A stretch of DNA of 64,000 bases from assembly GCA_018292915.2 (NCBI GenBank), contig JACVVK020000225.1, forward strand, positions 362,001 to 426,000, read 5' to 3'. Within the stretch, counting starts at the first letter, position 1, and each line of letters starts with the position of its first letter. The notes under the pieces are model-generated. The model was not told the origin of the DNA. It saw only the letters and a program-made list of their open reading frames with translations, and did no database searches. The translations under genes and the position numbers were made by a program. The DNA comes from Batillaria attramentaria. Lineage: Eukaryota; Mollusca; Gastropoda; Batillariidae. This document shows positions 1 to 18,800 of this stretch, piece after piece.

Positions 1-1283
1 ACAGCTCAGTCTCCCCGAGCAACCAATCAGAGCGCAGGATCGGCAAAAGGATCGCGAGGGTTCCCACGACACGCTATGCAGTCCTCGAACCTAGTTCGCC
101 GAACCTTTCGAACCAGGGTTTCCGCACAAGTATTTGGTCGGTTAAGAAACAACGTGCGCGAACCTAGTTCGCCGTACTCTCCGAACCTAGTTCGCGAACC
201 AAAAGTCTGCCCGGTTAAGAACGGCCTTAAGCTGTGTGATCAGTCACAGTGATAGATCAGTCATCACGAAAACAGCTCAGAACGATCTCAGGCTGTGAGC
301 ATAAAAATGGTAGCATTAGTGTTGTATTTTACTCCTGCTACGTCGCTCTCTTGGTGCACTTGCAGAGAATACACGGGATACAACAATACTATACAACTCC
401 ACTGAATACTTTATTAACAGAAGATGCGTGGAGAACAAATTCATGAAAGAAGAAGAACCCAGAACGCTGTGCAGGGCTGCTTATATACTAAACAGGCCAG
501 ATCTAGAACATAGCTCAACTTACTGGCAAATTCGAAATCTTTCCAAGGTGACGTAATCTACTGACGTCACGGTTACTGCACCAGCATGTTCTGGCATGGT
601 CTAGAAATTTCCATCGAAATGCATAGTGGCTTTTCGCGATCTCTACAACAATTAGTGTCTTTAAACTTTCATAGTCCATGTTTAACAGGCTTCAGAGAAG
701 TTCAAGTAACCGATATTTTGGAACACTGAGCCTCTGCTCTTGTGACTGAGTGCACCTCGAAATTGTCAGCCAGTCCTTCAGTCTTGATAATCAGCAGAGC
801 CTTGAATGCAATACAATGCCGTCTACAGGCTGTGCGAGCCGGTGAAAATTCAGATCCTCTTACTCAGCGGTTAACCGTGCCCGCAACACTAGCTGCCTCT
901 TTGAGGTATATTCGTGTCGCGTGTACCCTTCTGTTGGCTCGGTCAGTGCCAGCCTGTTAGATGCTGTCACTGTGCAGGCGACTGAGTGGTACGACGGGGT
1001 GTTTAACCCTGAGCAGTCTCTCCGCCGGCAGGGAAACGCCAGGAACCGGTGCTTAGGTCCGCCAGATCTACAGACTGGGCTGTTGTCATGGCTTCCAGTA
1101 CCGACTGGCGCCGTCTGGTGGACAGCAGCAACAGATCCCTTAAAAAAAAAAAAAAAAATCACGACATTGGTTTTAACTTCTTCTTTTTTTTTTTTAAATG
1201 CATGCACATAATTGTAATGTTGATCCCGACAGAATTCCACTGATTTAGTTCAGAATTAAGCCCGAAAAATTCCAACTCATGCG

Positions 1284-1287
<4 letters not shown>

Positions 1288-1358
<71 letters not shown>
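1288..1358. repeat. (TA)n microsatellite
   Basis: An uninterrupted TA dinucleotide run of about 70 bases. A shorter TA run lies at 1508-1526. Confidence 0.95.
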
Positions 1359-1361
<3 letters not shown>

Positions 1362-1534
1362 TTGGGATCCATGTTTTCTTAATAATAATAGTTGTTCACA
1401 GTTTTCAAGAAGTGTATTTTCTAGTTATTCAACGTGGATTCATCCATTTCTAAACTCTTTCGGGGATGTGTGGAGCCAGCATGACTTTGTTCGTTTTGTA
1501 AAGTCAGTATATATATATATATATATTTTTTTTT

Positions 1535-1622
1535 TGGCCGGGTTCAGTGCTGAACTTCGATTCCTCTTATATGATCCTTGGGTAGTGGAAAAGGACGTTA
1601 AACACCTTATCAAGCAACCAAG
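1535..1622 (+). mobile_element. Diverged 3' part of a tRNA-derived SINE
   Basis: Positions 1540-1620 resemble the B-box side and tail of the SINE family found elsewhere in the window (the tail reads GTGGAAAAGGACGTTAAAC). The A-box half is absent or too diverged to see. Confidence 0.5.
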
Positions 1623-2004
1623 CAAACTCTAGGCTCGTACATCGCATGTGTACATGTATCATGCTTTCATCTAGGATTTAGACAAGAAAAAACAAAACAA
1701 AACACAAAACAACAACAACAACACCCTCTCCAACACACACACACCGCGGGCCAAGTAACGCATACAGCAAAGAAAGAAGTGACCTTCACCTTACTGTAAA
1801 CGAAGTCATTCACAACAGTATTGTTTTTGTGTTATCGCCGGTTTTCACGTGACCATGTTTACCGTGTGCGTCTGAACGAACTGTGAATGCATGAATAGTA
1901 CATCTTCTCCTCCACGCGCATTGATATACTGTGACCTTTAAGGTTGACCTCATTCATTATCATGTGATCCAAGAAATCGATACTTGAACCGCATGAAGAA
2001 ATCT

Positions 2005-2007
<3 letters not shown>

Positions 2008-2042
<35 letters not shown>

Positions 2043-2109
2043 GCTGACAAGTTTTCTCACGTCGTTTGGCCTTGCTTTACTCACGCACGTACACATACAA
2101 ACACGCGCG

Positions 2110-2180
<71 letters not shown>

Positions 2181-2212
2181 ACACACGCACGCACGCACGC
2201 ACGCACGCACGC
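2008..2212. repeat. Compound (TC)n / (CG)n(AC)n / (ACGC)n microsatellite
   Basis: TC run at 2008-2040. Then CGCG, a long AC run and ACGC tetranucleotides at 2101-2212. Open frames across it (His-Thr or Cys-Val repeats) are artefacts of the repeat. Confidence 0.95.
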
Positions 2213-2319
2213 ATCCAAGCTTACTTTAGAAGGAATCGACGCCTTAAGTCCCTTTGTGCTGATCGTTTGAGTCGCCTTAGTTTGTCCGAGTCCTGAATCC
2301 GCCCAGATTTCTGATGGAC

Positions 2320-2370
<51 letters not shown>
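2320..2370. repeat. (TCAA)n tetranucleotide microsatellite
   Basis: About 12 uninterrupted tandem copies of the tetramer. Confidence 0.95.
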
Positions 2371-2676
2371 CGTATTTGCTAAAATACCCAAAAATACAGA
2401 CATTTTGTCCATTACTCAAGGCAATACAAGTCTGAAGGTAGCCTAAAAGTGGAATCGAATCCTTGAATCAAAATTTGCTCTTTGTTGTTTACCAAGCCTA
2501 TTTCCAAAATTTCCCTAGCGCAACATATTTACCCCCCCCCATCCCCCCCAACACACACACACTCTCCCCCCCCCCCCATTTCCAAACTCAAACTCTTAGC
2601 CCGTGCCAAGGGTCTCTGGTTCATCAGTACCTCATCAAACTGGCTTATGGTGAATAATATACAAAGCTTTATGTAT

Positions 2677-2853
2677 GGGGGGAGCCGGGATAGCCGAATG
2701 GTAGAGCGTTGGACCCTCAATGCTCTGGTCGTGAGTTCGAATCCCGGCTGGGGCCAAATACCTGTTCTGGCCTTTTTCTTGTTGCCCCGTCTTTGATATC
2801 AACCCTACGTGGTGGATAAGGACGTGAAACTCCAAAACACCCACCCACCCTCC
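2677..2853 (+). mobile_element. tRNA-derived SINE, family 1
   Basis: The head is tRNA-like, with a pol III A box (TAGCCGAATGGTAGAGC) and a B box (GAGTTCGAATCCCGG). The body reads GCCCCGTCTTTGATATC and GTGGATAAGGACGTGAAAC, ending in an ACCC-rich tail. The same ~175-bp unit recurs at 8579, 12801, 13538, 45513 and, in reverse, at 14452 and 41742. It is a retroposon, not a functional tRNA, because the head runs straight into the body. It lies about 130 bases downstream of the LRRC74-like stop codon and could be in that gene's 3' UTR. Confidence 0.88.
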
Positions 2854-2979
2854 CTTTGTGTATGTTGTAGTGGCCATTTTTACTTCACTATGTACCTCTT
2901 TGTTTGTGATGCCCACCACATCACAACTGCCCATTTGGGGATACTTCAAATCTATCAAATTCAGCTGAGTTGCACTGAA

Positions 2980-12124
<9,145 letters not shown>

Positions 12125-12800
12125 GGTCGTGTTGTTGGTGTCCCGGCTCTCGTTTCAAACAGCACCTGGGTCGTGGTATTAATTGGCAGTTGTGAATGTA
12201 TTCTCTGGTTCTGTATAGTATCGGATGGCTAAGTATCAGCAGTGTACGGTTCTACAGGGTCGTGGTATTGTTAGCCGAAAATACTCTGATTCTAGTTGGT
12301 ATCGGGTGGTTACAAGCAGTATACGGTGGCATTGTCAAGATTTGCCACGATCAGCTGTAAATACTACGATTGTTGAGTCTCCCGCTGTAGGCTGTCGGTA
12401 GCCCGCTGGGATAATATAAAGCTTAGTTTCAACAAAACCCATAAAGACGAAGGGAGGGGTGTCTCAGTTGATCGGAATTTCTGAAAGAAGTCAACTCTGA
12501 ACTCCAGAGGCCTGATAATTGTGTTCCATTGTCTTCCTTTGCCGCCGGAAGGCTGGTCATCGTGAACAAGTCCCGACAACTCTGACAGAGGAAACTAGAC
12601 ACCGAGTTTCGGCCGAGTAACTGTATAGTGTTGTAGTTATACCCGGTACAAAAAAAAAAAAAAAAAGGAAGAAGTAGAATCAGAGGTGATGAACGAGCTG
12701 TGTTTCTCAAGGTAGTAGGTCATTTGTGTCCCTCATAAATTACTACAGTACGTAATATTAACAGGCATGTCTACAAAAATTTCCAATTCAACACACTGCA

Positions 12801-12996
12801 GGGGAGAGCCGGGACAGCCGAATGGTAGAGCGTTGGACTTTCAATGCTCGGATCGTGAGTTAGAATCCCGGCGTGGGCCAAATGTTTTTACTGGCCTTTT
12901 TCTCGTTGCCCCGTCTTTGATATCACCCATACGAGGTGGAAAAGGACTTTAAACTCCCCAACACCCACCCCCGCTCCCACACACCCACCCATCCAG
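12801..12996 (+). mobile_element. tRNA-derived SINE, family 1, with 9-bp target duplication
   Basis: Full-length copy with intact A box; the B box is damaged (GAGTTAGAATCCCGG). It is flanked by exact direct repeats CACACTGCA at 12792-12800 and 12997-13005, the expected signature of LINE-driven retroposition. Confidence 0.92.
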
Positions 12997-13443
12997 CACA
13001 CTGCATTGTACTAGACTGAACTGACACGTTTTCTACAGTTGTAACTGACCGAAAATCATCAGTGTTAGCTCACTTCAATAAATCCAATCATCTTGCCTCA
13101 TCGCGCAGAATACAGAGTGATTTGAAAAAAAAAGAAAAAGAAGTACCCGACTTAAAATACAAGTTTACGTTTTTTTTCAAGGCGAAACTACATGTACTTA
13201 CTTTTCACCTCCCAGAAGCCATTCGTCAAAGTTTCACAGGCTTTGTTCACACCCATTACAACCCTACAAGTGCTAATGTTTCACTTACAACAGCCTGTGC
13301 CGTGTTTCCAGTAGCGGTGCCGAGGTCTTTACCAGGTTAATCCTCGGAGCTTTAATTCTTTTGTCTAACCGTTACAGAGGATCTGGCTGTTTCACACGGC
13401 CGCTATGCATGTGAGGGCGGTGTTCATGGAAAATTTCAGACAA

Positions 13444-13530
13444 ATAAAAGCAGCTAATGCTACCGTTTTTATGCTCATAGATCGTTCTTAGCTGTTTTTG
13501 TGGTGTCTATCATCACACCACTTAGACATC
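13444..13530 (-). repeat. Dispersed repeat fragment
   Basis: Reverse complement of 13444-13498 (GCATAAAAACGGTAGCATTAG) matches 268-318. The adjoining 13485-13530 resembles 5305-5350. The element type is unknown. Confidence 0.6.
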
Positions 13531-13537
13531 TGGACAG

Positions 13538-13682
13538 GGGGAGCCGGGGTGGTGGAATGGTAGAGCATTGAACTTCTAATGCTCGGGTCGTGAGTTCGAT
13601 CCCGGCTGGGGCCAAACATTTGTGCTGGCTTTTTCATCGTTGCCCCGTCTTTGGACGTTAAACCCCCAGCCCCCCCCCCCCC
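13538..13682 (+). mobile_element. tRNA-derived SINE, family 1, with 11-bp target duplication
   Basis: The A box is partly changed (GTGGTGGAATGG); the B box reads GAGTTCGATCCCGG. The body carries a short internal deletion before the C-rich tail. Flanking repeats CATCTGGACAG at 13527-13537 and 13683-13693 are exact. Confidence 0.92.
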
Positions 13683-13764
13683 CATCTGGACAGTGACAGG
13701 GTCTGTAATGCTGAGTCAACTGAGTCAACACTGAGAAGCATACCCGAGCGAGCACACTGAGTGC

Positions 13765-14010
13765 TCCAGGGTCCGCATCGGCATGTAAAAGTCGGGGTTA
13801 GGGAGTTTAGCCCAGGGTTATAATTAGAGTCTAACCTCGAACTAAACTAGCTCTAGGGTTAAATTTTCTGTTGTTTTTTAATTTAAATCAGGAAGCGGGT
13901 CCATTCCAGCAAGGTTTCAAACTCAACACAAACATTGCTGGTTCCTATGCCGTCATAGACGGATTTTTGTCTTTCTTTCTTCGCTTCCTTTTTTTAAAAT
14001 TTAATTTTGT
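13765..14010 (+). repeat. Dispersed repeat, partner of 38817-39030
   Basis: Shares GTTAGGGAGTTTAG, GAGTCTAACCTC, AACTAAACTAGCTCTAGGGT, TTTTCTGTTGTTTTTT, CCATTCCAGCAAGGT and GGATTTTTGTCTTTCTTTCTT in order with 38817-39030. No coding frame or terminal repeat was recognised. Confidence 0.8.
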
Positions 14011-14451
14011 TTTGAGGTTTTGTTCAAAAACATGGTTCACTGCATCACAACATGTGCGTGTTGAACTGTACAGCTATTTTGTGACCTGGCTTAGCTCTGT
14101 CGGTCCCTCTCGAGCAGCATATAGGACGTACATGTATGTATTTCAGTCTAAGCAAGATCAAAGACCTGTCTATACAAGTAACCGGCTAGAGCCATGGCCG
14201 TCTATAGGCGAAGCCGGCCCGACTCGTGAGTCGTGATCGCTGTTCACGAGCATTCAGTCAACTGGATTAGTGCCGCTAGATGAACTGAATGTTCAAGAAG
14301 CGAGAGGATTTGACTCGCACCGTTTCACGCCGGCGAAACAATGAATCAGTTTTCACTGACTGACTTAGCGGCAGTGCCCGGCGGTACCGTGACCTGACTG
14401 CTCTTGTACATGTACTTTACGTTTTAACCAGTCAGTGACCAGTTGTGTAAG

Positions 14452-14619
14452 GGTGGGCGGGTGGGTGGGTGTTTGGGGGTTTAACGTCCTTTTCCACCAC
14501 ATAGGGTGATATCAAAGACAAAAGCCAGCACAAATATTTGGCCCCAGCCGGGATCTAACTCACGACCCGAGCATTAGAAGTCCAACGCTCTACCATTCGA
14601 TCACCCCGACTGACTCCCC
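14452..14619 (-). mobile_element. tRNA-derived SINE, family 1, reverse, 15-bp target duplication
   Basis: Reverse-oriented copy. The tail (GGGTGGGTGGGTG) lies at the left and the tRNA-like head at the right. Flanking direct repeats GACCAGTTGTGTAAG (14437-14451) and GACCAGTCGTGTAAG (14620-14634) differ at one base. Confidence 0.9.
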
Positions 14620-15164
14620 GACCAGTCGTGTAAGTCTTCCATTTAATCTGTATGAGAGTAGGAGTAGGTCCGAGTCCGGCCGGCTACGCTGACTGGAGCC
14701 GGCCGGGTCTACGGACACAGTTCAGATCTCACCCCGAATAATCCAACCCAAAACTGACTGAGGTGGCCTGCGTGCAGTGCCGCCTGCGCACGCACCAGAG
14801 AGCACGCGGTGATCATCATCAGTTCTTCCTGAGTCGCCGGGTCGTGAGTTCTGAACTCTGAGTGTACAAGCACTTTCTTTATGCTTGCCGGCGGCAGAAG
14901 AGCCGCATGCGCCTGTCGTGTAGCCTAACAACAGGGTGGAGGTTTGCAGATAACATCATCGATAACATTCCCCAAGACTGACTGAGAACTTGCAAACAGG
15001 CTCAGTAACACAAGGATCTGTTATACTGACATGCATTACGTAAATTTCCTCGCCTAAAGTGTCCACAGTACAGACGCACTGACACACTAGTTAGTACAAG
15101 GAATTGTCTTGCCGGGCGGCGGCCGTACCCCGGCCTTGCGACCGCGGACACTCAGTGATTGGCT

Positions 15165-15244
15165 GACTGAAATGCATCCCCGTACCAGGGGCCGTAACGC
15201 TACCTAGTTTAGCGACGGCCCCTGGTACGGGGATGACTGAAATG
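15165..15244. mobile_element. Foldback element: perfect 21-bp hairpin with 10-bp flanking repeats
   Basis: 15175-15195 is the exact reverse complement of 15215-15235 (arms start CATCCCCGTACC). The 19-base loop contains a further CGCTA/TAGCG pairing. The direct repeat GACTGAAATG occurs at 15165-15174 and 15235-15244 and resembles a target duplication. It lies about 570 bases upstream of the USP34 start codon. Confidence 0.8.
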
Positions 15245-15660
15245 TGACGACTGACTGAGTTCAGTTCAAGTTCTCCGTCCTCAGTCTTGTGCTGTAATGA
15301 TGTGTTCAGAATAAAGGCATAAATTCTTTCGTTAATTTGCGGGAAGGTTCTGTGGATTTTCCACAAAATAAGACCATAAGTATACCAAGTTTTATGTATT
15401 ATCAAAAGTACACTAACAGTAACAGTACTAAGAGGCTTCCTCCGTCGAGGACGATATGAGCCACCGCGAACGACTGTTTTATAAAAAGTGGTTGTCCCCC
15501 TTGTTACCTTTGTTTCCCCCCGCCCCCCAGAAAAAATGCAACATATACACTAATATTTTTTAATATTGAGGACAGTTTTCACCCTCAATGATTAAATGGC
15601 GCATATAGATATCAACTACTAAAAAAAGAGTGGTAATTTAACAGCAAATATGCAACGGAA

Positions 15661-15720
15661 ATGGCCGAACCAGACGCGCAAGATGGCGGCTTTGTCCATA
15701 GATTCTAGGGAAACGACTTA
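15661..15720 (+). promoter_or_regulatory. YY1-type site and two short upstream ORFs in the USP34 5' region
   Basis: CAAGATGGCGGC at 15679-15690 matches the YY1 consensus. In animal housekeeping genes this motif usually sits just downstream of the transcription start, so transcription probably starts shortly before it. Two short ATG frames lie here: 15661-15708 (15 codons, in frame with the main start but stopped) and 15682-15720 (12 codons). If transcribed they could lower initiation at 15808. Confidence 0.6.
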
Positions 15721-15807
15721 GAAAATCTTTTATATTTTTCATTAGCAATTGCTGACTCGTATTTGGTTCTTTTTGGATAATTGATCAGTCAAGGATCTGC
15801 GTCCACA

Positions 15808-18800
15808 ATGTGTGACTTGTGTGCAGATGTGCTTGTTCTCCTGGAGAATCGTAAGTAAACAAGATGAGATTCAACTCCCGCGCCATCACTGCATCAGACA
15901 CCATTTTTGCACGTCTGTTTGCATGAAAGTGTAGTAAATGTATGTGTCCGATAATGAGCTGGTTGCTGTAAAAAAATTGCATTTTAACGCTGTGACATTC
16001 TTTTAAGTGCAATTGGTAATTTTGTTGGAATACGCACAGACCACTCCCATCTTGATCGCACTGGTGGCAGCAGTGGTGGTGTATGTGCTAAAAATAGAAC
16101 ACACGTTACCCCATTGTCAATGTGTCCTGCTGAACTTCTCAGTTTCTCTTAAGTATTAACTAAGCTATGAACTTGGTTGTATTCAGGACGTGGAAAACAC
16201 GCGTTTCGTTTAATACCGCCCGCTGACTATATTAAGGGAAGCCGAACTGTGGCAATGTTTGTTGTTTTGTTGAAGTGATTCTGGCCCAGAGCCTCTGGCA
16301 CTAGTGGCAGCATGCTGCACGCACTGCCCAGGCCTGCAGAGCTCAGCAGTCCAGTGACTAAAGTCACTTCAGAAAGACTCTAAAATTCCTACATTTAGCA
16401 ACCTGTACCCATGATATTCCGTAATAAGGAAAATTGATTTTTCTTTACTGTGCATTTAATTTGATGTTGAGTGTATGTGTGCTTTTGTTTATTTCAGCAG
16501 TTAGGTTTTGAAAAAAATGAAATTTTGCATACACACAAACACACACAACACAAAACACACTTGCATTCAAAACACAACCCATGCAGGAAAAAAGAAGAAA
16601 CACTGATGTATTCGCATTCACAGTAGCAAATATTTCAATCTAGCGAAAGACTAAAGTTCATAAAAACAAACACAGACTTTAATAAAAGAACACAACAGCA
16701 GTCTCCACACACTCCACACAACACACTTCTGTCTGCCTCCAAAAATGTCTGCTTCAAAACTTTCAACTGACAAAGAAAAATTTTAAATGGAGGACCACGC
16801 GGTCAGCAGAAGTGTGAATAGGCTAAAGCTTCCGAGTAAAGGCTAGCAGACTAGTTAGAATGCAACAGTTTAATGATAACAGTATTAACACAGACCAAAT
16901 GAGAGAAAGCGGTTTGTCAGTAGCCGGGCACCAGCCACAGTCCTGCCGGTACCGACATGTTGGTACCCGGGACAGAATCGGTTAAAATAAACCATTGAAT
17001 GCATGGAATGATGGGTGGCATTGTGTTGGTGTATCTTGCAAGCATTACCTTACTGATAAATATTGCTGTTAGTGTTGCATTCTTAGTAATAATCATGATT
17101 TTTAGGTACTTGACATTTCCATAAATTTGTGTTCATCAGTGTTACCGATCATGCACAGGTGACGTGAGGTGTGCGTATTTGTACGCGCAAAACTCTTAAA
17201 CTGACGCACAAGTTTGAGAACAGCGCGTCAAAGGGGACGCGCAGTTTTGGCCTCGTTGTGACAAACAGTATTTTTCCAACACTCTCCCGGAAACTTTATG
17301 AACAAAAAGCGATCTGTAACTAGCAGCGGGCACTTGCACTTGCAGCATCGCATTTCTGCTGAGCCGTTGTGTATAACACTAACAGACAGAATCTGTTTGG
17401 ACTATGCACTCTGGGACTACTGCTTGAATACTTTAGGTAGAAAACAATAAATAGTTTTGACTTTCAGACTTATTACACCAAAAGACCATGGACCCTCAAA
17501 GTTGACAAAAGGACTCTCCAGAATATGGAGAGAGGGTCCCAAGTACCCATGTATAAATTTACGAATCACAGGAAACACTGGTTCATCCACAATGAAAGTT
17601 ACAGTCATGCTCATAAGGAAGCTTTGATTTGATGAACCTAAGAGTAAGATGCCAGTAAACAATTTTTTGATTAATAAGAAATAGTTCGGATAACATTTCT
17701 AGCACAACTTGTGTCTGATTTGGGAGATGCTTTGAACTTGAAGCCTGCGTGTTTGCCAAAACAGCGATCGTCAAATGTGTCAGGACCATGATAGCCATTC
17801 GGGCTACCGCCCTGAACAAAACTGGTAGCCCGAGAAAAATTCTGGAAGCCGGAGTGGCTGCTAGGTTCTGATTCATCTCAGAATTCCTACTCGCCATTCG
17901 GGCTACCGCTACCGGAGCTTTCACTCGCCCGACGGTAAATTTGGTAGCGAAAGCGAGCGGGCGAGCGCATTTGAAGATCGCTGCCAAAATCGGCGTTACC
18001 TTCCCGTTTGTTAGTAATGTTACCACATACATACAGTGATTGGTCAGGTCCAGCACTAGCAGTAGCAGGCCTACAAATTAATTACTGCCATACATGTTCT
18101 GTTTACTTTAAACAGCAAGAACGGCTGTGTTTCGGCCAACAAGTCATGTTATTTTGTCATCTTTGACTTCGGCTAAACACTATTTTAGTTCAGTCATCAC
18201 TGGGAATGGAGGATGTTGAATTTCATCAACCTGTGAAGATGATCAAACGCAAAGCACAACCAAAAAAGTCGCACTCAGCTAAGCGCTTCCTATTGTCACT
18301 TGACAGGCTAGTGTTATCAAAGTTCAAACAGGCATTATGATTATGCACCACTGTCCTCAGGCGATAATTAAGATTGGATTAGCCCAGCCAGCAGGCTCAC
18401 TGGTCCCATCACAGTACCTGCTCACACCTTTCAGAAAGGTGTAATGGGCAAACAGTAATTTACTAGAAGCCAGCGACACAGAACACAGCCGAGTGGGTCT
18501 GAAGACAGCGACCACTACCAAGAAACTTGACTGCATGATACAGGGTAGACAAAGAGGCTTGCCAGGACTGCCTGTAAGTTAGTGTAACTAATGTAAGAGT
18601 GGTATGGCCGCATTATGCAAGTGGCTGCAAATGTCAGGACTAGGAGTCCTTTGAGGTGACTGTCATTGTAGGTTTGACTGTACTTCTTCCTCAACTCTTT
18701 TCTCGATTTTCATTCAGATGATGAGCGTGTGCATGCAGCTGGGGGACTTCACCTCACCAAGGATGAGATCCTCTCCATGGTGAACTATGCCACACAGTGG

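Larger units (their letters stand above)
1..2676. other. Intergenic region downstream of the LRRC74-like gene
   Basis: No exon with splice sites and conserved protein content was found here on either strand. The first 210 bases carry three copies of CGAACCTAGTTCG (about 88, 161, 183) and look like the truncated end of a repeat. Positions 268-318 match, in reverse, a segment at 13444-13498, so this is a dispersed repeat. The rest is unique-looking AT-rich DNA broken by microsatellites. All reading frames here are short and run through simple repeats, so I call none of them genes. I see no canonical AATAAA for the minus-strand gene between 2400 and 2980, so its 3' end is not defined by the sequence. 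Confidence 0.6.
12125..15807. other. Divergent intergenic region between LRRC74-like and USP34
   Basis: This holds the upstream sequence of both genes, read outward in opposite directions. I see no coding exon. 12168-12340 contains two diverged copies of an ~88-bp unit beginning GGGTCGTGGTATT. Three SINEs, one dispersed repeat and one foldback element are listed separately. 14640-15150 is GC-rich and looks unique. TATAAAA at 15480-15486 is a possible but unproven core element for USP34. Confidence 0.6.

Noticed and set aside
860..1243. Overlapping frames on both strands around 860-1243
   Set aside because: They cross poly-A and poly-T tracts, have no conserved motif and no convincing splice context.
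1950..2296. Overlapping frames of His-Thr or Cys-Val repeats, also at 3359-3889, 4294-4497, 25286-25684 and 30230-30567
   Set aside because: They are translations of TG/AC microsatellites and lack any other coding signal.
17583..18056. 157-residue minus-strand frame
   Set aside because: It spans the MITE at 17762-17983, has no recognisable domain and no splice partners.
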